A DNA stretch of 64,000 bases from Helianthus annuus (taxonomy: Eukaryota; Streptophyta; Magnoliopsida; Asterales; Asteraceae). Positions 56,695-64,000 of this stretch are shown piece by piece (the first letter of the stretch is position 1; each line of letters starts with the position of its first letter). Position numbers and translations under genes: made by a program. Under the pieces are notes generated by a model. It saw only the letters and a list, made by a program, of their open reading frames with translations. It made no database searches and had not been told where the DNA came from. The DNA lies in NCBI RefSeq assembly GCF_002127325.2, contig NC_035435.2, positions 122,631,127 through 122,695,126 on the forward strand. Reading direction: 5' to 3'.

Positions 56695-58163
56695 TGTCAC
56701 AACCCCCGATCCCTAGTTCCCGGGAACGGGCGGCCGCGAGCCAGTTTCGGTGGTATCACGTTTATTTATCCAATTTGGCAGCGGAAATTTTCATCAGGAC
56801 CGTAGTTAGGAAATATGTTATCAGAGTAAACCACCACAATTTATAACATTAAACACGTGGGTAAAACCCAAGTTTTCAATACATATAAATTCATAGGAAT
56901 AAATCCCATTTTATTTAATAAAACATCTATTTTATTCTTAGGTAACTTTATTGCCACTTTTCCAAGCCTTCAGTGCTGTCCAGCTGGCTTCTAATTGGCT
57001 TTCACATTTTGTTACCTGAAACGCGTTTTAAAAACATTTTGTCGGTGGGAAATACTGGTGAGTGAATCCCAGTTTAATCAAGTTTAAATAAAACCATTTT
57101 CACAGTGTACAGTATTGAGGGCGCATCCGCAATTACATTTGTTTCCAAGTTATATCAATTACCACCACACGGTAATGTCGTCCCGACTTATGGTCATGTT
57201 ACTCCTTTACCAGGTGGTAACAAAATTTTGTATACAAAACCCCAAATTTACCGACTGTAATTGTATTCTTACAAATACTCAATAACTGTTGTTCGCATGG
57301 AAAGATATTTAAGGTTTTGTAAAAACAGTTAACAAAAAGGAGATTACTCACAAAAAGGTTTACACAAAAGAAGGATTACTCACATTGCTGTCTTAGGTTT
57401 TTTCGTAAGGATTTCCTGGGAATAATCTATAAATTACACAAATGCACGTGTGTTAGTATAATAACCCATTTTAACATTAGTAATACCCTCCCCGAAACGG
57501 TATTCCAACGACTACGTCGGGCAGAACCACGACAGCCGTTACGGAACCCTAGATCAATCGGGCAGAGTATCTAATACGTCTCCAGGGGTTATAATACTTA
57601 CATCGTAGCAGAACCCCGCTATTTAGGGTGTATTGGACTCGGGTATAATGCCCACTATTTAGAATTTAGAGAGAGAGAGTTGAATGAAATGAACGAAACA
57701 GACTGAAGGCCCGTTGCCCTCTTATATAGGGCTGTAATCGAGTCTCCACGCGGCCCGCGTAAAGAACAGGCCAAGCTTACGCGGCCCGCGTCAACGCGTA
57801 GCTTGGCTGGGTCACCAAGTAGACTTGACACGGTGCTGACACGTGTCAGCTCAGGGCTGCGCCACAATTTGGGACACTCGCGGCCCGCATGAACTTAAAC
57901 TGGATCATACGCGGCCCGCATGAACTAAAAATTCAGCGGAGTCCGGTTACACCCTCACACGGCCCGCGTAAATGGTTGGGGTGGGTCTATGCGGCCCGCC
58001 TCAACTTAATATTTATTGTTTTTAATTTATTTTATATATTATAATCTACTTTGGGCTCGGTTTTCACATACGGGGTGCATATAAAGACATATTGAGACAT
58101 TTTAAAATATATTAGGGTGTCGAAAAATTTATGAGGGTGTCGGTTTACGTTAGGGTTGTTACA
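56695..58163. mobile_element. Solo LTR (gypsy-type) with 5-bp target duplication
   Basis: 1469 bp with ends TGTCACAACCCC... and ...GGGTTGTTACA, flanked by AACAT on both sides (56690-56694 and 58164-58168). No internal domain remains, as expected after LTR-LTR recombination. The right part contains several CGCGGCCCGCGT-type palindromic phrases (57745-58000). It lies inside the 5' LTR of the Tekay-like element. Confidence 0.88.
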
Positions 58164-58168
58164 AACAT

Positions 58169-58241
58169 TATCTTTTTAAAACTTGAAATGCCCGATTATT
58201 TTACTTCATAATTCGGGATAAACCCCGTAATTTACAATAGA
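58169..58241 (-). repeat. 5' LTR of Tekay-like element, outer piece, truncated
   Basis: ATCTTTTTAAAACTTGAAAT onward continues the LTR sequence seen at 49142-49213 and stops after TTTACAATAG. The remaining 1.1 kb of the LTR is missing. Confidence 0.85.
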
Positions 58242-58247
58242 TCCAAC

Positions 58248-59629
58248 TTGAAATGCCCGATTGTTGTGTCAAGAAATGAAGTTGGTCCTAGCCATCCACC
58301 TCCAAATCCAAGTCCGTATACGTTTGCATGGCCAGATCCAACATCCTTTCCATTATTTTCTTGCCAGCCAGTGGTAACCAGGTGCACCATTGGGACACAA
58401 GTTAACCTTGGATCAGTTGCGCAGTCATCCGTTGTAAGCCTTCCACCTCCTGCGTGCACTACATGGGAGCAAGCCTTATCCGTTCTTCCCTTGGCACGGA
58501 GTACAGCCATGAGTATCCCTATGGGAATGAACTATGTAACTCCACCAGAAAGCCTTCAAGGCTTCAACCTCATGCCACAAATGATGGTCCAAACGATGGC
58601 AAACTTCCCTTGACAACATTTCATTCACCAAGTGCTAGCCACCCAAGGGAACACTAACAGCAACCTGGGCACAAGAGCAGAAGAAGATCTGGCAAAACCA
58701 TACAAGCCAAGCAATCTGTCCTGTTTTTCTCAACAAATTACTGACTATGATTTCCAAACCTGGATCAAAATGCCATCTCACATAAGAACATATGATGGAA
58801 CGAAAGATCCCGAAGATCACCTCCAAATCTTCACCGGGGCTGTAAGAATCAAGAAGTAGTCCAACGCCGAATGCTGCCTTATGTTTTGCAAACCCTTATA
58901 GGGTCTGCTCGAATCGGGTTCAATGACCTACCAGACCGAAGTATCGAACCTTTGATGATTTGAGCAAAGGCTTCTTGGCTAACTTTTCAACAAAGGAGGT
59001 ATGTCAAAGATGCAACCGTGATCTTCCAAATCAAGCAAAGGAATGATCAAAGCCTTAGGGATTTCATTGAGAGATACAAAAAAGAAGGGTTGACACACGT
59101 GGGAGCCGATGAAAAGATGAGGGCTGCAGGCTTCATGAATGCAATCACCTCCAAGTATCTCACCAGGGACTTCAACAAGTGCCTGCCCAAAACCCTTGAA
59201 GAATCCCTTGAAAGGGCTGAAGCTCACATCTGGGGGAGGAAGCTGTCGATATCAAGGAACAAAGAAAGAGGGGTCCTAGCTGGAGGAGTAGTAGGCCCAA
59301 CAGAAAAAAGCAACTATGGGTCTTATGATAAACATTCCAGGAACTCAGATCCTTGAAGGTTTGAAGGCAGGAACCCTTCAAGCAGGGAGAAAGCTGTGAA
59401 CTTTACAGCCTTAACCACAACCCCACAGGAAATCCTTGCTACTGAAGAGGTAAAACATAGCTTCCGACCACCCAGACCTTTGCCCAAGAGCAAAAGAAAC
59501 GAAAACTCCACTCAGTTTTATGAGTTCCATGAAGAAAAAGGCCATCACACCAATGACTATATCAACTCAAGAAAAGAATTGAGGAAGCCGTTAAGTCTGG
59601 AGAACTTGCCCATCTGGTTAAAGGGGTGA
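58248..59629 (+). pseudogene. Tat-type gag, fragmented
   Basis: Segments 58248-58613 (Pro-rich N-terminus), 58632-58859 (TWIKMPSHIRTYDGTKDPED, start of the capsid domain), 59018-59356 (FIERYKKEGLTHVGADEKMR, LEESLERAEAHIWG) and 59396-59629 lie in successive frames. KMPSHIRTYDGTKDPEDHL and FQIKQRNDQSLRDFIERYKK are typical Tat capsid motifs. No CCHC knuckle is evident; 59516-59560 (FYEFHEEKGHHTNDYINSRK) is the usual His-rich segment after it. Confidence 0.78.
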
Positions 59630-60525
59630 AAGACAAAATGGCTGATGGAAAAAGCAAAGAAGTAAACATGGTGAACCTCGATGAAGAAACCCCCGATAAA
59701 CGGCAACTCTTGGAGGCTTGGGAGCTTCAATGCTTGTGCTTCCCACCACCAAAAAAGGGGCTTCTCTTGAACCCTTTGGTGGTGGAAGCCATTGTGGGAA
59801 CCCTGAAAACAAGCAAAGCTTACATTAATATAGGGGAAGCAATGGAGATAATGTTCGAGAAGTGTTTCAACCAACTCAGCAACAATGAGCGTTCAATGCT
59901 TCAACCAGCCGAGTTATCTATTAAAGGTATTGCTGACATCCCTATCAAGCCTTTGGGCCAACTAACACTCGATGTTTGCTTCAGAGAAGGTAAAATGGAA
60001 AGGACCAAACCACTCACCTTTGTCGTAATCAACATGCCTTCTAGCTATGATGTTATCATAGGAAGGCCGGGGCAAAGTGAGTTTGGTATGGTTGTTTCAG
60101 TTGGTCAAGGTGTTGTCAAGTTTCCCACCAAAAAAGGAATTGCAACCCTTCAACCTACCCAAGAAGCCTTCCTGGTTGAAGGGGAAAGCTCAGCAAAAAA
60201 CGAAGAAGAAGAGCAAGTCTGGGTCATCAACCCTAAGTATCCCCAACAAATGATAAGGGTAAACCCCAACCTCGCTGAAGACACTCTCTCATATCTCAAG
60301 AAGCTGCTGGTACACAACATGGACATCTTTGCATGGTGTCCTGATGACATGACCGGTATCCCTCGAGATATCACCAAACACGAGCTCAAGATCCCACCAA
60401 ATGTGAAACCTATTGTTCAGCAAAAAAGGATTTTAGCCCCAGATCGAAGCCTAGCAGCATGTAAAGAGGTTGAAGGGTTGGTACAAGCTGGCATACTCCG
60501 AGAGTTAAGTATCACTCTTGGATAA
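59626..60525 (+). pseudogene. Tat-type protease and RT N-terminus
   Basis: A 299-codon open segment. In this lineage the protease motif normally carries an acidic D in a V-D-G-G/S context before EIMYE; here the sequence is AYINIGEAMEIMFEKCF, so the catalytic Asp seems lost. YDVIIGRPGQSEFGMVVS is the second protease motif. The RT linker follows (MDIFAWCPDDMTGIPRDITK; VQQKRILAPDRSLAACKEVE). Frame lost at 60525. Confidence 0.75.
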
Positions 60526-61306
60526 CAAACCCCGTAATGGTCAAAAAGCCCGATGGATCATGGAGAATGTGCATTGATTTCAAAGACTTGAACAAAGCAT
60601 GTCCAAAGGATTGTTATCCTTTGCCCGAAATTGATCTAAAAGTAGAATAACTCACATGCTTCCCCTTCAAATGCTTCCTCGATGCTTATAAAGGCTACCA
60701 CCAAATTCAAATGAAGAAAGAGGACGAGGAGAAGACAACCTTCCACACTGATAAGGGTATTTTTTTAATCAAAAAATGCCTTTTGGCCTGAAGAACGCAG
60801 GGGCAACCTACCAACGGTTGGTGGATAAAGCATTTGTTGAACAAATAGGTAAAAATATGGAAGCTTATGTGGAAGACTTGGTAATCAAGAGCAAGACTAA
60901 GGGCCAAATGCTTGATGATATACAAGAAACATTCCGGAACCTCAGGAAGATAAACATGAAGCTCAATCCTGTGAAATGCTCATTTTGTTTTGAAGAAGGC
61001 AAGTTCTTGGGGCACATCGTGGGCAAACAAAGCATAAAAGCCAACCCCAACAAAGTTAAAGCTATCTTGGATGCAAGGTCCCCCCAAAGCAAGAAGGAGG
61101 TCAAAAGCTTGAATGGTAAGCTGGTAGCCATGAAGCGTTTCACCTCCAAACTGGCTGAAAAGTCCCTTCCTTTTTTCAAAACCCTTCAAGGGTGCACAAA
61201 CAAGAAAGACTTTAGATGGACCGAGGAAGCTGAAGAAGCCTTTAACCAAATGAAACAACACATGGCTTCATTACCAGACATCGCCGCTCCTGAACTGGGG
61301 AACTAA
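60526..61306 (+). pseudogene. Tat-type reverse transcriptase, frameshifted
   Basis: 60526-60775 has RT block residues in shifted frames (MVKKPDGSWRMCIDFKDLNK; YKGYHQIQMKKEDEEKT). 60776-61306 reads MPFGLKNAGATYQRLVDKAF, then YVEDLVIKSK at the polymerase active site, where YVDD is expected, so one catalytic Asp is changed to Glu. FLGHIVGKQSIKANPNKVKA follows. Confidence 0.78.
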
Positions 61307-61569
61307 TCACTGTCTACCTATCAGTTGTTGAGGAATCCCTAACCATCGAAAGAAACAAGGCTCAGGTACCAATTTAATTCTTTAGTAAAACTTTAAAGTT
61401 GGCAGAGACCAAGTATCCCCCATTGGAAAAAGTTACTCTTGCACTAGTAAAAACAGCCAGAAGGCTTCGAAGGTACTTTCAAGCACATCCCATACAAGTG
61501 GTCACCTACTAACCAATAAAAAATGTGCTTTAAAAACCTGAAACCTCCGAGCGTTTAGCTAAATGGACA

Positions 61570-61938
61570 GTGGAACTAGGTGAACACAACATCATCTACG
61601 TTCCAAGAAAAGCTGTAAAAGCCCAAATTTTGGCTGACTTCATTTTGGAAATCCCCAAGGAAACAATAACGGAAGTTAACACAGCCTCCACCGAACCTTC
61701 TAACCCTAATACTTGGAAGATTTTTACCGACAGAGCTTCCGATATTGAAGGATCAGGAGCAGGGCTAGTCCTGATCGATCCTAATGAATTGGAATTCACA
61801 TATGCTCTTCGGCTTGAATTTCAGACTACCAACAACGAAGCCGAATATGAGGCACTGGTCGCAGGACTCAAGCTGGCCAAAAAGATGGATGTCAAAAGGC
61901 TTCAAGTCTTCATAGACTCTCTACTTGTTTCAAACTAA
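61570..61938 (+). pseudogene. Tat-type second (archaeal-like) RNase H fragment
   Basis: The N-terminus retains the end of the first RNase H (ELGEHNIIYVPRKAVKAQIL, ADFILE). The archaeal-like domain follows: FTDRASDIEGSGAGLVLIDP with the first Asp, NNEAEYEALVAG with the Glu, and VFIDSLLVSN with the second Asp, then a stop and the CACTA junction. Catalytic residues are mostly present but the domain is truncated before its C-terminus. Confidence 0.8.
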
Positions 61939-61947
61939 GTAAACGAC

Positions 61948-62430
61948 CACTACAACAAAAATGGCTTTTTAGGACCTTTTCTGTGGGACGCTTAGAAAAG
62001 AGGGTCCTAAAAAAACTATCTAAAAGGACTAATGAACTTTTTGGGTCCTTTTATAATATACTCTACTAAACTGGTGTCCTAGAAAACTATTTAATAGGAT
62101 GGATGATTTTTTGGGATCCTTTTATCATATAATTTAATAGGACACTTAAACTGTAGATCCTAATAAAGTACTTTATAAGACATTTAATTGTTAATGTCTC
62201 ATTATGTGGTAGTGCATTAGGACACTTGATCATATAGGGTCCTATTATAACATAACTTAATAGGACACGTTGTAGTTAAGTCATAAATGTTCAGTGTTAT
62301 AGGACCCTTTCTAGTCGAAGTCATATTAGAACTTAACTTAATAGGACACTGAACACTTGGGTCTTATAACTTTAAACTTTATAGAACGTGATGCGTGTGA
62401 AGTGTTATATATATTAGGTGTATATTTTAA
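61948..62430 (+). mobile_element. CACTA (En/Spm) transposon terminus
   Basis: Starts CACTACAACAAAAATGGC, the CACTA-type end. Over the next 450 bases there are about ten subterminal copies of AATAGGAC / TATAGGACC in both orientations, typical of transposase binding-site arrays. No opposite terminus or transposase was seen, so the element either extends beyond 64000 or is broken near 62430. Confidence 0.72.
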
Positions 62431-62439
62431 GCCCTTTCT

Positions 62440-64000
62440 ACACTTTTTAGCCAAGTTTTAAATTTATAAACACGATATTCACTAACACTAAACACACATA
62501 TGGGCAAGTGCACCCATCGTGGACGTAGTATAGTGTTGGTAAGATACCGAGGTCGTCCAAGGACACAAGAGCTTTTAGTACCGGTTTATCCTCAACGTCT
62601 AATCAGATCAAAATGTTAGAAAAAAAGTTTTTAAACTAGGAAAATAAAACTAACTAAAATGCTGAAAAGTAAAATAAAAGTAAAAACAGATAGACAAGAT
62701 GAATCACTTGGATCCGACTCGTGTGTATTGTAACCTTTGATTATTTCCACAATTTTGCACTTGTTTAAGAGATTATCTTAGTTTTTGTAGTAGGCCCCTC
62801 TTTTGAAGGCGACGTTACCGTCAACCCAGTAGTTTGAGTCAACAAGGATACAATCCTAAAGGGTCGGATTATTGAAAGATAATTAATTAAGTTATTAATG
62901 CGTAATGTGGTAGGCCCCTCTTTTGAAGGCGACGTTACCCTCGACTAAGTAGTCTGAGTCAGCAGGGATACAGTCCTAAGTAGCCGGGTTAAAGTTTTAA
63001 TAGTAGTTTAACTTATGAGGGGGTCAAAGAGTTTGGACCCCCGCCATCCAATACCGTTGGGTATTGAAGGAGGTCCTACTAAATTTGACCCAGGTCCTTT
63101 GCAGGATCTATACATTAAACAATGGCAAGACTCTTACCAAAGCGTTCCCTTAACCCCCGACCAGGTAGCCAACATACCTCCATATAGACCGTGGAGATAT
63201 GAATGGTGAAAATCTTTATTTTATATAGACAGTAAAATAATGCCAAGACACCACGGACAAACGATAAGGAAGAATCACCTTCAACATAAGAAACTAGTAA
63301 TTAAAGTCATTAATACAAAACCAATTAAAAAGTGCAAAAGATTAAAAATAAAAAGTATTACACTAAACACTTGTCTTCACCAAGTGATGTAAGAGACTTA
63401 GGAAAACATGGCCTTTGATTGTCAAGAACTCTTACGATCAATCTTGGATCCCGAGACGACTCATACACTCTATGATGGACAATGGATGATAGTGGTGGAT
63501 GATGGTCTTGTGATGGTGGTGGGTGGTGGGTGAAGGGTGAGAGAGGTGGTGTGCCAAGGGATGAGTTGCAAGAGCTCCAAGCACTCCTATTTATAGGCTG
63601 AACAGAAGCTCGAGCACGGCCCCGTGTCCATCCTCCTCTCTTTCTTCATTAAATGCAGTTTGTCTGCATTAGTTAACCACGCCCCCGTGTCCGCTGAGCA
63701 CGACCCCGTGTGCAGAGGCAAATCTGTACTATCAAGATTTGCCTGGATTCCGCGAATCTTATAGTTGACCACGGCCCCGTGCCCGCTGAGCACGGCCCCG
63801 TGGTGGGCGATGGAAGCTTCTACCACTTTGTCTTTTCTGCTGACACTTGGGCACGTCCCCGTGCTCACTGAGCACGGGGCGTGTTCAAGCTTCTGTCTTC
63901 TTGTTTTGCTTGGGAAGATGCTGTCGGGAGGTCGGGCATGCCACGTTTGTTTCTTTTCTTGTATTTATGTTAGATTTAGCTGTCTTTTTGCTTCTTTTGC
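62440..64000. repeat. Unassigned retroelement-like repeat
   Basis: No confident protein. GGGCAAGTGCACCCATCGTG near 62502 opens a region resembling an LTR-element leader. A 119-bp tandem pair starts GTAGGCCCCTCTTTTGAAGG at 62791 and 62910. The 64-codon frame at 63015-63209 is uninterrupted but of unknown meaning. Confidence 0.4.
63605..63885. repeat. CACGGCCCCGTG palindrome cluster
   Basis: Eight or so copies or variants of GCACGGCCCCGTGTCC / CTGAGCACGGCCCCGTG in 280 bases. The 12-bp core CACGGCCCCGTG is a near-perfect palindrome. GC content is much higher than in the surroundings. Confidence 0.8.

Larger units (their letters stand above)
49074..58241 (-). mobile_element. Ty3/gypsy chromovirus (Tekay-like), 5' LTR interrupted
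   Basis: Minus-strand order: 5' LTR pieces (58241-58169 and 56694-56600), primer site, a 1.6-kb leader with short frames, gag, protease, RT, RNase H, integrase, chromodomain-like C-terminus, polypurine tract, and 3' LTR (50410-49074). RT before integrase is the gypsy order. A solo LTR splits the 5' LTR, whose outer part is missing beyond 58241. At least five stops or frameshifts interrupt gag and pol, so it is non-autonomous. Confidence 0.9.
58242..61947 (+). mobile_element. Ty3/gypsy Tat-lineage element, internal fragment
   Basis: Plus-strand gag, protease, RT and archaeal-type second RNase H fragments without LTRs. The archaeal-type RNase H (TDRASDIEGSGAGLVL; TTNNEAEYEALVAGLKLA) marks the Tat/Ogre-Retand group. 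The left edge is a junction with the truncated LTR at 58241 and the right edge is cut by a CACTA terminus at 61948. Many frameshifts; non-functional. Confidence 0.85.

Noticed and set aside
62440..63209. Treating 62440-63209 as the interior of the CACTA element with a 64-residue gene
   Set aside because: Leader-like phrases and the tandem 119-bp unit look like a different repeat; no transposase motif.

Overview
This is a plant nuclear window that is almost entirely transposon-derived. The eudicot source is probably an Asteraceae: that is my inference from the look of the polyphenol oxidase and of the Copia, Tekay and Tat elements, and no marker gene proves it. The only complete, apparently functional host gene is an intronless plastid polyphenol oxidase at 29893-31701 on the minus strand. 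All other coding sequence is retrotransposon pol or gag, integrated pararetrovirus, or gene fragments carried by DNA transposons.

Layout. 1-6829: minus-strand Ty1/copia element (gag, broken pol, leader, primer site, 5' LTR). A 1.5-kb Pack-MULE carrying two exons of an NHX-type Na+/H+ antiporter gene interrupts its leader. 6835-11230: LTR-retrotransposon remnants and an orphan MULE terminus. 11671-19870: a run of inverted-repeat elements lying in or beside long (TA)n tracts. One is 4 kb long and carries a plant CDK-like kinase exon. 19879-22799: two hAT-type elements, the second filled by an A-rich arm that switches to a T-rich arm. 22808-28171: decayed genic DNA with a CHD1/CHR5-like fragment and nested hAT MITEs. 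28181-29480: a second Pack-MULE, carrying a calmodulin-like gene fragment. 29640-31990: the polyphenol oxidase gene and its upstream region.

31990-36490: Harbinger-type MITEs, a non-autonomous PIF/Harbinger element with only a truncated ORF1, and a SINE 3' end. 36726-41745: more (TA)n-bounded elements, some nested. 41746-48186: a rearranged Caulimoviridae integrant with two partial copies head to head. 49074-58241: a minus-strand Ty3/gypsy chromovirus (Tekay-like) whose 5' LTR is split by a solo LTR. 58242-61947: a decayed plus-strand Tat-lineage gypsy element, cut by a CACTA terminus. 62440-64000: an unassigned repeat with palindromic CACGGCCCCGTG motifs.

The strongest candidate for something under-described is the (TA)n-associated group. 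At least ten elements share a terminal design (GGG-AAGG-TC, a short gap, then GAGAACC or GAAAACCC). Two related copies (18881-19255 and 37812-38944) sit outside TA tracts and have 10-bp target duplications. That suggests a Mutator-like lineage that prefers TA microsatellites and sometimes captures genes. All coordinates were read by eye; no search or alignment program was run.
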